From Triplophysa rosa (Eukaryota; Chordata; Actinopteri; Cypriniformes; Nemacheilidae): a stretch of 64,000 nucleotides of DNA. The position numbers and the translations under genes are program-made. Shown piece after piece: positions 1 through 11,150 of the stretch (its first letter is position 1; each line of letters starts with the position of its first letter). The stretch is from NCBI RefSeq assembly GCF_024868665.1, contig NC_079899.1, positions 24,173,572-24,237,571 on the forward strand, in the 5' to 3' direction. The notes under the pieces are model-generated. The model saw only the letters and a list, made by a program, of their open reading frames with translations, did not search any database and was not told where the DNA came from.

Positions 1-312
1 AGATGATCTGTGTTTATATTGGGGTTGATGGTAGAGCTCCACGTTATGCAGACTGTACACTTGATAAACACGAGGTGTGGAGGCATTCTCCTCCTCCACC
101 GTGTTGAAGGTTGCCTTGCGCTGTGTGTCGTTCGTTGGACTAAAAGGCTCCTTTGGGGAATTAAGGTGCAATTCAGATTCAGTGTTTGGCTTGTCTTCAC
201 AGTCCTGCGTCTCTAGATTGCCAATGGTCATGTCCATCTCATCCCATTCCCAGGAGTCTTCCGTCACGCACTGGAGGTCCATGAGCGAAGGTTCAATGAG
301 GTTTCCCGGGAC
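1..312 (-). CDS. akap6: akap6 exon (3'-most in window, partial): linker after the last spectrin repeat
   Basis: The minus strand is open for 104 codons from 312 down to the window edge, and the exon clearly continues. The acceptor is ctctgcag at 313-320, and the exon begins in phase 0 with VPGNLIEPSLMDLQ, joining cleanly to the preceding exon. Motifs shared with vertebrate AKAP6, recognised from memory, are EPSLMDL, the acidic WEWDEMDM (about residues 21-28 of the exon) and VYQVYSLHNVELY (about residues 84-96). The stretch between them is serine/threonine- and acid-rich and poorly conserved. In mammalian mAKAP this segment lies between the nesprin-binding spectrin repeats and the calcineurin/PDE4D3 region. 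It may be the start of the very large exon that encodes most of the C-terminal half in mammals. That, and any function, is inferred from homology. Confidence 0.93.
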
Positions 313-2420
313 CTGCAGAGGAAACAAAACAATGTTAGTAAGGGGCCAAAAGAAACTCTCATAACAGCCCTGAAATCCACTGGCCTCCACTAAGACTTTA
401 AATGAGATTAAATGCAAATGTAAGCTTTCGGTACAGCACACAATTACTCTAATTTTCTGCTTGTTGTTCATGCAAGAAGGGTCTATTTATATGATCCTCC
501 TTATCTCATTAATCTAATAAACTGGCAAATCTAACACTTGCTTTGTATGTCGTATATCTCATATAATGAATTTTTATTAGATTTCTGTTAATTCTCTTTC
601 TGCTGATGTGGAAAGCCCTAATGCACAGCCTCGGATCGCCAATGCATGAAAAACCTCAAGTGTGAGAACAATCAATCAGTTTAATCCAATAAAAATAGTT
701 TCAGTAAGCGACCTCAGCTCAACATTTGCACCACATAACATTTTAATCACATGGACTTAATCGAATGCCATTAGATTTGTTATATTATAGCAGGTTAAGT
801 AAGACCGACCAGGATTTTTAGGCTGGAGTCAATGGTACTCTATTAAACACAAAGGGTCTCTTTCTTTGAGCCGCTCTTTCTCTGGTTCAACACGTCTTTG
901 AAAGCAAGTTACCTTTAATGACCTTCAAACCCAATTCATGATACCCTGACAAAAACGTGAAAGATTAAGCACCCATTTCCGACTCCTAACGCGGGACTGG
1001 TTGTGAACAAGGCCTCCCGAAGCATTCAACAGTCAGCTATTTTATCATTTCACAAAGTGTACTGTATTTACAAAAACAAACTCTCCCTATTATTTTTCTT
1101 TTCCTCTGCTCCGTGCCCGCGAAAAGTGAAATTGCACTTCAGGCCCGCAAGGTCAGCCTGAGCGAGGGGCGAGTAATTTGTCTTCCCGTGTAAGTGAGTG
1201 GACGTTCACAAACAGGTTGCCGGGCTTTTCTGCGTGCCTCCCCAGAGCCCTGCTGCTGCCATGCAGGAATGCGCAACATCTACATGACAAAAGCCGAAGT
1301 CTAGCCCTCGATCCGCTTCACTGTTAACACGCACTGTAACGCTCCCGCACATACAATAAGAGACTAGTTAATGCTTCTGTTTTAAATCTTTTTACAAACA
1401 AGCCATATGTACATGGTACGTAGTGTATATGTGATGAAAAGCCTTTAAAAAACGATTTCCTTTTGTTTAAGTGCAGGATGGAAACGTAAGATCGTGCCAT
1501 TATTTGCGGGTTACTCAATATATTAAGAACAGTCAGTTATTTCTGGCAACCTCTGCAATCGATTGAGTTCACACTATAGTGAGTATCTGGGGAGTGAACC
1601 TAGTGTTCCTTCTCTCTGTGTATTCAAGACTAATGTGTGGCCATTTTCTCGGCCTTATACATCATTCTTATTGCTCGGTTTCAGCACTTTACTACCAGCA
1701 GTGAGTATTTCTGCTTAAAAAAATAGTCTTAGACAGCTTCCTTAGCATACGGTGGGTTATATTAAATACAGCTCAGAAAAACATGACAGAGTTTTATCTG
1801 TTTTTGTAGTGACAACCATGGCTGCGTTTGTGTTATTCCGTTGTTCTGATAAGTTGATGAATATATTACAATGAATGGAGATTTTAACAGGTGGTGTACT
1901 ATATCAGTGGTTCTCAAACTGGGGGCCCCAAGATGGATCCAGGGGGGGCGCACAGATTTTGTGGCATTTTATGAAATGTAGAAATTTATCATAAATTTTA
2001 GGCAATCAAACATGGGGGAAATAAGACCACCGACCAAAAGAATTATGTTCTATCATTGTATAACTGAAGATGTTTTTGGTTTAATTTAAATTCTAAGTTG
2101 AGGATTCTAAGTCTTTATTTGGGGAGCCGCAAAGCGATGCACAAAGGGGGCCATACAATGAAAAAGTTTGAGAACCACTGTACTATATATCCCACAATGG
2201 TCATGGGACAAAAACATTTTAAACGCAAAACATCCCATGTTTCTAAAAACATCCCACCTTTGTCACTCCTGCACTTCACTCCTTAGCACACAAAACTTAA
2301 GGCTTTTTCTCATTGGACGCTATGACTACCAATAGCCTACATATTAAAACAGCACAACCAGGACCAGCACCACCTTGATCATGCAAAGTGTTTCAAACTA
2401 TAGCACAACGCATACGTGAC
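313..2420 (-). other. akap6: akap6 intron, 2108 bp, phase 0
   Basis: The donor is the weak CAG/gtcacg at 2420-2415 and the acceptor is ctctgcag ending at 313. It contains one precisely bounded hAT-type element (1905-2180). The remainder, 313-1900 and 2190-2400, is AT-rich non-repetitive sequence in which I see no gene or RNA. Short open frames here lack coding character. Confidence 0.85.
1897..2188 (+). mobile_element. hAT (Charlie-like) non-autonomous element with 8-bp target duplication
   Basis: The element spans 1905-2180 (276 bp). The left end reads CAGTGGTTCTCAAACTG and the right end TTTGAGAACCACTG, an inverted pair very like the termini of hAT-Charlie MITEs such as mammalian MER5. It is flanked by the perfect 8-bp duplication TACTATAT at 1897-1904 and 2181-2188, the expected hAT target-site length. 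There is no transposase frame inside. A second family member lies in opposite orientation at 14719-15024. Confidence 0.93.
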
Positions 2421-2636
2421 CTGGTCTCTGCCCAGAGAGCGCTGGAGTCTGATCTGCCACTGTAGCACCTGCATGACGATAGCTTCCCAGCGTCTCTCCA
2501 GATTCACCTGCAGCAGCTGCAGAGACTGTCCATCTGACTCTGAGCTCTGACGCTCGGGCCCGTCCAGAAGCTTCTGACAGAGTCTCAACACGGAGGAAAC
2601 GCCCCTCCGTCTGCCCCGCACCTCCATACACAGAGC
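2421..2636 (-). CDS. akap6: akap6 exon: C-terminal helix region of the last spectrin repeat
   Basis: This exon has 216 nt (72 codons, phase 0 to 0). The acceptor ctgtctccccag precedes 2636 and the donor follows 2421. The product starts ALCMEVRGRRRGVSSVLRL and ends in LERRWEAIVMQVLQWQIRL then SLGRDQ. Both ends closely match the mammalian AKAP6 segment, with its RRRGVASILRLCQ and LERRWEAIVMQ motifs. It forms the end of the third spectrin repeat, which in mammalian mAKAP binds nesprin-1alpha and anchors the PKA/PDE4D3/RyR2/calcineurin complex at the nuclear envelope. The middle, after KLLDG, is a polar loop that differs from mammals. The donor is CAG/gtcacg, weaker than the usual gtaagt or gtgagt. 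Alignment to AKAP6 and the phase of the next exon make the boundary firm. Confidence 0.95.
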
Positions 2637-2770
2637 CTGGGGAGACAGGGCCACATCAGTTCTCTCAGATAATGTGTTAGTACACATAGGGTTTGAAGTT
2701 ACTATCAAATTAAGGCAAGGGCTGAAGAGACCAAAAGCTATGAAGTATCTTAATAGGAAAGCTCATCCAA

Positions 2771-2907
2771 GAATAAAACTTCTGTCATTGTTTATTCACC
2801 CTCATGTCATTCACAACCCGTATATGACTCTTTCTTTTGTGGAACACGAACAGAGATATTTAGAAAAATGTCTCAGTGGTTTGTGTCCAGACAATGGAAG
2901 TCAAGTG
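2771..2907 (+). mobile_element. Angel-like cyprinid inverted-repeat element, partial copy
   Basis: It contains the family words TTCACCCTCATGTCATT, a diverged GTGGAACAC..AGATATTT block and GGTTTGTGTCCA. Both terminal GGGATAGTTCACC-type ends are missing or eroded. The family is recognised from repeated occurrence in this window (4786, 9108, 12434, 43055, 45936, 59638) and from general familiarity with cyprinid genomes. Confidence 0.7.
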
Positions 2908-3029
2908 AGTCAAGTGAATATCTCAATAAGTTGCCATCATTTTAATAATTTTTATAAATATAATGATTTACTGTCTGTTATTATTGCATAATGTTTAATG
3001 CACAACAATACTGAGGTGCAAATAGTAAC

Positions 3030-3260
3030 GTTATCTGCCACTATTTATAAGTAAAAAGCATCTAACTACTTTTTCAACTTAATCCAAAGAAAATAGGCCC
3101 TACAGCTATTTTTGGTTAGTGTAAACAGCATATCGCTAAGAAATGCTGCTATTTTCACTTAGTGTAAACAGAACTTTCTACTATTTAAACTTAGTGTAAA
3201 TAGCATCTGCCTTTTTTATTTTTGGTTGAAATATTCTTTTAAGAAACACAAACAAAACAC
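3030..3260. repeat. Short repeated module (ttagtgtaaacagcat), likely old MITE
   Basis: Three spaced variants of TTAGTGTAAACAGCAT occur at about 3115-3205, each followed by a gctattttt-like word. No terminal repeat or target duplication could be fixed. It may be a degraded MITE or a locally duplicated sequence. Confidence 0.4.
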
Positions 3261-3756
3261 TCGAGCTAGTTTGTCACATTGAAACTAGTAACAAAATGTA
3301 GCTATTTTACTACTTTAAAGCTTTCAAAGTGAAAATCGTTTTATCATGTTGAGGATCATTTATTATATATATATTTAATTTATACAGTATAATAAAATAT
3401 AATATTTAAAATAATTAGATTAGAAATATTTAAAATAATGAGATTCTTATTTATATAAGTATTTATACAAATTACATTGTGATTTAGAAATTTTAACAGT
3501 CAGCCTCAAAAACAATGATGATGTCAATTCTAAAATAAAACAGTGATAACCAGTACTTTAAATAAATAAAAAAACAATAAAAAATAAATAAATATAATCC
3601 CCTCAAAGAATATATTTATATTTGAAGTAATTATCTGAAACAAAACGGACATTTTCTGTGAAATTGGACATGAGAACACCAGTTTGTTTATTTTATTGTA
3701 ATAAAACAAAAACCTTTTTTCTTAACGTTTTTCTTTGTGTATTTACTTTTTAAAGC

Positions 3757-3791
3757 AAGTTTAATGCAGCAAGGATTGCAGCATTAAACTT
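3757..3791. repeat. Perfect 11-bp hairpin
   Basis: AAGTTTAATGC (3757-3767) is exactly reverse-complemented by GCATTAAACTT (3781-3791) across a 13-nt loop. It lies in AT-rich intron. It may be the core of an old inverted-repeat element. No flanking tract suggests a structured RNA gene. Confidence 0.6.
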
Positions 3792-4785
3792 CTCAATGCA
3801 TTAAGTTATTACCTTGGCTCGTTTGCTCTTAAGGCCGCGAAGAAACAGTGATGTAGCCTACCAAAAAAGTAAGTCAAGCTACAAAAAAAGAAGTTAAGAA
3901 AGCAGTGCTGCTAACTTTAGCTATTGACTTGCCAACACTAGTCACAGATACAACACGGGTTTTACTTACTCAATATCATCATATCGTATTTGAGATCCTG
4001 TTCTGTAGTATTTTAGTGAAATGACAGATAGAGAGACACAGAGAACGACTCCTGTGCGCTTGATGAGGTCTCCTCAGAAATTGTGTCTGTCAGGAGCATG
4101 TAAATCCCGATCCTCTTTCCCCATAAACACCACAGAATTAAATATTAAAAGGCCAAAGCGAGTCCAGCTATGACACTGGTTTAATGAAATCACCAGAGCA
4201 TATACAGTCTCCTAAAGAGAAACACAGCGCTGTGGAGGAGTGTGTGTGTGTTTTGTGATGGTCTCTCACCTGTACCAAAACCCCGTTTAAAATATGCAGC
4301 GGCAGCTTCGCGAATCGACGGCCACGTGTACGGGACGAAAACATTCTGTATTATGTAAATCCCGTCAGCCTCGAAAAAGCATTGCCTTACATTTTCCGTA
4401 CATTTTTCAATAAATATTAAACACCATTACATTTAAATTGGATTTTATTTTTCCTGGAGTGCTCTTCTCCTCTGTTTTAGCATATTCCCATCTCTTGTGT
4501 CTTTTAAACAGGTAATGAGACTGTAAAGTGCGATGGCGGCGTGCCAGAGAGAAGTAGAGGATTGTACTTCACTGATAGAGTCATCTACCCTAAGAGCTCC
4601 AGCTTTGACGGGTAGAGACGTGTGATGGAAACCTGACGCTCAGATGAGCTTCTTCTTCACCCATGAGCACACATCGGCACACAGGGTATTGCATCTGGTG
4701 ACTGTAGAAACTTGCTTTCTTAAAGGAATTTGTACATTTCACATTGACACAGCTTAGGTTAAAGGTAACATTATAAATCAACCTT

Positions 4786-5026
4786 GATTCACTATCATGT
4801 CTTTCAAAGTCCTTCTTCTGTGGAACACAAAAGAAGATATTTTGAGAAATGTGTCAGTGGTTTTGTGTCCATACAATGGAAGTGAAAGGCGGTGAATGTT
4901 GCTATTGTGTCTTATTTTGTGTTCTGCAGAGGAAAGAAAGTCATACAGGTTTGGAATGACATAAATAAATAATGACAGTGAATAAATAATGAAAGAATTT
5001 ACATTTTTGGCTAAACTATCCCCTTA
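4786..5026 (+). mobile_element. Angel-like inverted-repeat element, right part
   Basis: It carries TGGAACACAAAAGAAGATAT, GGTTTTGTGTCCATACAATG, AGTCATACAGGTTTGGAATG and the right end GGCTAAACTATCCCCTTA, close to the family terminus AACTATCCCTTTAA. The next element (5027-5342) begins directly at its terminal TTA, so this copy was the target site of that insertion. Confidence 0.75.
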
Positions 5027-5345
5027 TGCTGGGTTCACACCAAATGCGAATTAAGCAATTTGCGCGAGTAAAGTCAATGCAAAGACGCAAATAGACGCGA
5101 ATTCGTGGCAGGCGATACGAATGACGCGAATCGGGCGGCGCGATTGACGCGCGATCAATTTTCGACTAGAGCGAGAAATTCTCATGAAGAGCTCATTGAC
5201 ACCTGTTTGACGGGTTCAGATGCGTGAAGACACTCCCCGTCGATTGATGTTTTTCGAGTCACTCACGCGAAAATAACCAACTTTTCCCTCGAGTAATAAA
5301 GAGTGCGGAACGCGATTGTTAGCGTTTGGTGTAAACACAGCGTTA
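5024..5345 (+). mobile_element. Harbinger-like MITE with TTA target duplication
   Basis: The element is 5027-5342 (316 bp). The left end TGCTGGGTTCACACCAAATG and the inverse of the right end (CGCTGTGTTTACACCAAACG) match at about 16 of 20 positions. TTA lies on both sides (5024-5026, 5343-5345), the target length of PIF/Harbinger elements. The interior is rich in gacgcgaat-like CpG words and has no credible transposase frame. The superfamily rests on the 3-bp duplication and could be wrong. Confidence 0.7.
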
Positions 5346-6514
5346 AAGGCAATTTTCGACATTCAAATGATGCTTCATTGTTTTTGCATTGCTGGGTCTC
5401 ATAAACTGATTTCTCTTCAATTAAATCTTGCCATATTGACAAAGTGGAGTATAGTGCGCCAATATTTGCTAAAAAGTTTTTTTCAAATACCCAGTGCAGT
5501 GGAACAGTCGGACCCCCCATCACACCACCCTTGTATGCGAGTCTACACATTGAGTCCATTTCAGAGCCACAAGCCCGGTTCTACGGCCGAGACACTGGCC
5601 GCTAGCCAACAGACCCTGTTGCTTCCTCCAAATCAAAATAGGAGAGAGGTATAGAGAGAGGCCAGAATATTGTGAAAGAGAAAAGAAAAATCACATATCA
5701 CATATCTTTAATAGCTCAGAGTCAGCAATAAGATAAAACGCAATTGGGTTTTTCTTAAGTCTCCTGCATCTACGATTTATTTCTGAAGACAAACACCCGA
5801 CTAAACTCAAGTCTCAATAAACTTCAGACTGTGCTCAGATTTGCCATAATACCAAAGTCGGGCATTTCAAAGTGAACAACTTGAATTCTTTTTACACCGA
5901 ATCATGTGAGATACTGTATGCTATTCATGTATTAGCTTTTTTATTTCATTTGTAGCTCTCTACTCTTACTTAGTGAACGATCGCCTCCTCTTTGTCTATT
6001 TTTATTTCTCCTGCAAATTTAGATGAAAATAGAGAACATAAATGAAACTTAAAACTGAAAAACGTTTCTAAATCTAATGTGCTATTTTCAGGCAAGCAGA
6101 AAGTTATTCATCTACAATGCTAGAATGAAATATATTATTTAATGATAAATGGTTAATTTGGATTTTTATTATAAAAATTTAAAGTCCCAATTGACAATTA
6201 TATAATATTGTATAATAATTTTATTAATATTAATAATATTATAGAAAATTGTATTAATACACTAAATTAATATAGATTTTACATTATTAATAATGATTAT
6301 TAATTAATTATACTATCAGACTGACAATTTGTATTTAATATAACAAAAGAAATTAAATAATATATATATAAATATATATAAACAAAAATAAAACAATAAT
6401 GATGAATAAAGAATAATTTAACAGTAAATTATTAAATAAAAATATTAAATAAATAAACATGGCCAACGATAGTACTCTACATTGGTAATCACAAATTACC
6501 CATTGCTTCGCTGC

Positions 6515-6670
6515 AGTAACCAAAGCTTAATCATGGTATTTATATCTGCCCAAAAATAAAACAAAACAAAAAAAACATGGTTACTATAGTTATACCACAG
6601 TATCTACAAATCAAATTAAACTTGGTTTTGCCATAATATAACCATAGCTTAACCATGGTATTTGTAGTAA
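6515..6670. repeat. Catggta/accatgg repeat module
   Basis: Two direct copies of a word like CTTAACCATGGTATTTGTAG lie at about 6527-6545 and 6650-6668, with AACATGGTTACTATAG and TATACCACAG between. The pattern resembles cyprinid MITEs built on CCATGG/TACTATAG palindromes. The ends are not resolved. Confidence 0.4.
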
Positions 6671-6899
6671 AGCTTTGGAAAATGTAACACAACCCGCCAA
6701 ACCCACAGCTCAAGATGTTTAAGGCTCTCCGACTCATACTGAGAAGTCCATTGAGCTATGAAAGAGCACCTCTCAATAAAAATGTCCTCTGGCAGTATAT
6801 TGAGAAAGACTGACAGAAACAAAACATCAATAGCCACCCCTCCTGTGTCCATCACGGTGGAGATCTTCAGAAGAGACGACCTGATCATCTATCAGGTGC

Positions 6900-7760
6900 T
6901 TTTTAATAAAGCTATCAGAGGATCAGCCGTCTCGCGGCGCGCCTGTGCGCTAACACAATCTCCCGAACGGCCGAGATGACTATTCTCGCTCATCGCGCTC
7001 CCCCGACTGTTATCGTGCGGCTAAATCCATCTGCTGTACAGTATTAATCTACAGGTCTCTCGCTATCAGAGTCTGTAATCACACCTGAGGCGGAGAGGCA
7101 GCTGTGAAGATGCATGTGTATTACACGCAGACCTCCCAAGAGTGTTTCACCAAAAACTGCTTATCTCTTTATTCTAGCACAAAATGAGAACAGGCCGCGC
7201 CAGACACGGCCTAAAGCCTCCAAACTCCCATTCCCCGTCTCTCCCTCCCACTTAATTTCATTAAAATCTAAGCCTTGCGATATTCTGACATTTTTTAAGA
7301 GTTTAAGTGCTGGTGACGAGCATTCGCGAGGATTAAAGAAATCACGACGACGTTGCCGCACTTTCGTTTTCCGGATATTTGTTTCCTCCTCTCCCGTGGG
7401 AAAGCGAGCGCACACTTCATCTCGCCCGCTGCAATTTTAACATTTTCAATTAATCTCAGCAAGATTGAGGAGAGGAGCCCAAATCCCCTACAGTGATGGG
7501 AAGGACACGGGAATCCGGCGCTGACGGTGACCCACTGGATATTCAATCAATTACCATAAATTAGAAATCTCTGATTAATTCTATTTGTTGATTAAGTCAA
7601 TTAAAGCCACGAGCACTTGTTATTGCAAATGAGTATAACGAATTCATGTCGGCCGTTTGTTCTCGCGCGCGCTCCTCGAGTTTCCATCAATGTCTGTCAG
7701 GTCCAATGTCTTCCTCATCATCTCAGCTGTTTCATCCCGACACGCTAATAAAAAATAGCA
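6900..7760. other. Non-repetitive CpG- and homeodomain-site-rich patch; candidate conserved enhancer
   Basis: It starts with a CpG-dense stretch (6930-7020, for example TCTCGCGGCGCGCC). At 7440-7650 it becomes a TAAT-rich segment with TCAATTAATC, TCAATTACCA, GATTAATTC and GTCAATTAAAG, plus an octamer-like ATGCAAAT variant (TTGCAAATGAG at 7624). There is no transposon signature. Such islands inside introns of developmental vertebrate genes are often conserved non-coding elements, but I cannot test conservation here. Open frames on both strands at 7114-7546 look like by-products of composition. Confidence 0.3.
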
Positions 7761-9107
7761 GCGCGGTGTCAATAGAAAATAAAAGCAAAGAAATAAAATA
7801 AACTCCTTTCTTTACTCTCTACTTGAATTCGTACGCTAACAACTCAAGACGCACTTCCTCTGTTTTCAAAACTTTGCACTTTTTGTTTTAACATTGCTAA
7901 CAATTTAGTATTATTAAAAAAATAAACTTTACTCTTTTTTGCCTTACATTATGTAGTGAAAATCTAATTTATCCTTTGTCACAATAGTCTGAAAGTATAA
8001 ATAAATAAAATCAAACAAAAACACAAATGTACATAATATTAAAAAAAAACATAAGTGATGGGAAGAGTCTAGGACAAGGTCAAAACAATACATTTGATAA
8101 ATAAACAGGCATTTGAAAAGCAAAATCAATCAATAAATAGGCTACATGAAAACAATGATTAAGGCACAGTAAAACATTTCAATGTGTCCTTCATACAGAT
8201 AAAAAGTTTATTTAAGTTATCTTCTGAAAAGAAGTCAAGTCCCGTGTCCAAAGCTGAAGAAAAACCTGAGATGGAATTCACCTGTCACCACTGAGATTAG
8301 TCTTATCATCCTGTTTTGTATTCTGTTTGTCTTTTTCCGAACACATCCAAATTACTATTACCGAATACATTCGAGTCCGATTGTCAGTGACCTTCCTCCA
8401 ATATAACCCTTTGGTAAAGGATGCTTATTTTTAATTATTTTTCCCTTTAACAGAAAAAAACATGACAGTGTTTTCAAAATGAGCCTAATGTCTTAGGAAC
8501 GGCAGGCGTCCTCTTTACCGCGCTAAAGCAAACAAACGGCAGGCGAGCCCTATCATCGAAGACATTTTCTCATTAGTGCCTGTAAAAGAAAGCGAGCACG
8601 ATGGACATATAATGAAAAATACCAGTCTGCGTGTGCGTGCGGCCAGTCGATTGTGTGTGTAATGAACAAGTCTGTCACCTGACTGCTCCCCATTACTAGC
8701 TGATGAGACGCTAACTCTGCGTTTGCCCGTCCCAGAACTGCCTTAATGTGGTTAGCACTTGCCAAAGAACGGGAGTTTCTTATTCCTAATCATGGAGAAA
8801 GTATTGATATTATATCTGCGCCGTCACATTCAATCAGTCGGACGGGACCCTGAGGATGAGGCCCCGGGGCCACACGCTGAGACGGGCTGATCAGAGGTGC
8901 CACGGAGACACGGAGATGGACTGGGACTCAAACGCTGCCGCAGCGATTCAGTCTGATTTCCATTTAGTCTAATTCTCCGGTGGAACGTCTTTAATAGGAA
9001 CGTGGTTTGGAGTTGAAGCTGTTTCAGGATGGGCTGCAAGAACTGTCTCCATGTCTCTACCCAAAGGTTTAAAAAAACACACTGAGGCGCAAGGGTTCGA
9101 GCGTCAT

Positions 9108-9313
9108 TTAAAGGACAGTTCACACACACAAAATTATAATTCTTTCATCATTTACTCACCCTCACGCCATTCCAAACCTGTATGACTTTCTTTTAAAGAA
9201 CCAAACAACATTTTCCCATTGCATGGATCCATTTCTCAAAATATCTTCTTTTGTGTTCCACATAAAAAATGACTCTGAATGACATGAGAGTGAATAAATC
9301 ACGACAGAGTATT
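9108..9313 (+). mobile_element. Angel-like inverted-repeat element, near-complete but diverged
   Basis: It begins at TTAAAGGACAGTTCAC (a variant of the family end TTAAAGGGATAGTTCACC) and contains TCATTTACTCACCCTC, CATTCCAAACCTGTATGACT and CTCAAAATATCTTCTTTTGT. It ends in a degraded GAGTGAATAAAT stretch without an intact right terminus. The internal palindrome is shortened relative to the copy at 59638-59913. Confidence 0.8.
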
Positions 9314-10439
9314 GTATTTGTCTTACCAGCTATCAAACATGCAAAACGCTTCATCATTTAATCCAATGTCCGTATTCAATATTTACAAAGATTTATATAG
9401 ATATTTAGAGAGTAAAAATGCCTGTTATCCAATGACTAAAGCTGGCACGTGGTTCTCGAGTCCTCTCCTCTCCCTGACATGAAGTGTCCAGCCCTCGGGT
9501 TTTAATATCACGAAGGCACACTATTACAGAGAAGACAGTTATTAATGAAAGAATTGAAATTGGCAGCCAACTACTCTGAACTGTCTGACCACTGAAGGTT
9601 AAGATACAATAGTGTCTAATTTTAGACCACTCCACTGCCCCCCCAGGACGTAACGAACTTCATGTTTTTTATTCAGTGGAAGACGGACATTTTTATGATG
9701 ACATTTTAAAGGCTGACCATATCTGTTACTCATAACGAAGCCGCTCGCTATCTCTCCTTTCAACATATTTCAGGGTTTTATTGGAGTCTTAAAGGAATCT
9801 CAAACCGAACGGACACGAACTCTACCTGCCTCAGTCGAGAGGCGATAAATAAAGATCTGTCTCTGTTTGAGGAGCAGAACATGTATCTCTTAAACCGCTG
9901 AAGTGATGTTTCATTTTACTGCGAAAATCTGGGCTAAAATGATGCGAAACACCAAACTCAGTTCCTGAAAGCAACCACGCATCATTTTCTTATTAAAAAA
10001 GCTACAATCACAGCAAGTCAACTAAAAATTAAACCAATAATCCATTGCTTGTCATATGTTACAGTAACTAAACACCACCTCTATCTGTGCTAAATTTATA
10101 AATATTTGAGTATATGGATGCACCAGTAGAATTTTTTAAAACAAATAACTACTTACTAATTTCGAAAGCAAACGCATTAAGATATCCTAGCTACAGTAGT
10201 TTATTGTTACATCATCAGATCCATTTTACAAGCCAACATTATATAAGAGCCACAAAGTAATATAAAAAATACAAATAAGACAACCTTCAGACGTTAACTT
10301 TGCTATCAAATTTTTAAAATACAGTATTAACAACATGAACTAATATTTGATTTGGACATCAAACAACTCAGTGCTTCCACACACTTCATTCATAAAAATA
10401 AACGCAGTTTATAATAATACTATTGGTTTATTATATTAG

Positions 10440-11150
10440 CAGGGGCGGCGCTAACTAACTAAAGGGGCTGAAGCCCCGCATGTTTTCAGTAAAGCACTGA
10501 TTGTTTTTATTACCATTCCCTGTACGATTCACTTAGGGGCTGTTCATATTTTGCGTCTTTCGCGTGCGCAAGTTTGTTATTTTAAATGTAGAAGCGCGAC
10601 AAGTGCACTCAAATAGAGGGGCCGTCGCGGCGTGCATGTCATGCGACACGTTCTTTTTTCCTGGCGTGTTCGTGCTAAAAATCTATATATTCTTTGCTGG
10701 AACCTTCACGGCGAGCGCGGCTTATGGTTGCTTAGCAATGGCAGAAGTTACGACAGCGCAAGCTCCCGAGCGCTTTGACGAGAAAACGTGCGGCTTGCGT
10801 TTTTCACATGTTTTTAGACACATAAGTGTATTCTGACACATAAATGGATGTCTCTGGGCTAAGCCCCGGATATCCACTCTCCCTAGAACCGCTCCTGGCT
10901 ATAACCGATCTGCATATGGTTTTACATTTCCTGTGCTTTCCTGTGGCTCAGAGGTTAAAGCATGGCGCTGGCAACGCCAAGGTCAAGGGTTCGATCCCAG
11001 GGGATTGCACATAGCTAGAAACAAATGTATAGTACAATGCAATGTAAGTCGCTTTGGATAAAAGCGTCTGCCAAATGCATAAATGTAAATTGACCAAAAA
11101 TCGGCAGATAAATATCAGCGGCTGATATACTTCCGCATAGTTACGTAACT
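10440..11150. mobile_element. Composite block of diverged DNA transposons around a SINE
   Basis: CAGGGGCGGCGC at 10440 and AACCGCTCCTGG near 10888-10899 are roughly inverted, suggesting the ends of one MITE. An inner segment from about 10534 begins GGGGCTGTTCATATTTTGCG. On the right, 11097-11135 has ATCGGC/GATAAATATC words typical of another cyprinid hAT family. No clean target duplications were found, so boundaries are approximate. The 90-codon frame at 10564-10836 falls in this repeat and is not called as a gene. Confidence 0.4.
10941..11090 (+). mobile_element. tRNA-derived SINE with L2-type tail
   Basis: A tRNA-like head shows an A box (TGGCTCAGAGG, 10944-10954) and a perfect B box (GGTTCGATCCC, 10988-10998), the two internal RNA polymerase III promoter blocks. 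The tail carries GTCGCTTTGGATAAAAGCGT then CTGCCAAATGCATAAATG, the 3' tail shared by V-SINE/DANA-type fish SINEs and L2-clade LINEs. It is not a functional tRNA: the sequence does not fold as a cloverleaf after the B box. Tail fragments of the same kind lie at 15067-15105 and, inverted, at 31461-31496. Confidence 0.85.

Noticed and set aside
10941..11015. Functional tRNA gene
   Set aside because: A and B boxes are good, but there is no matching acceptor stem or terminator, and the sequence runs into a SINE tail.
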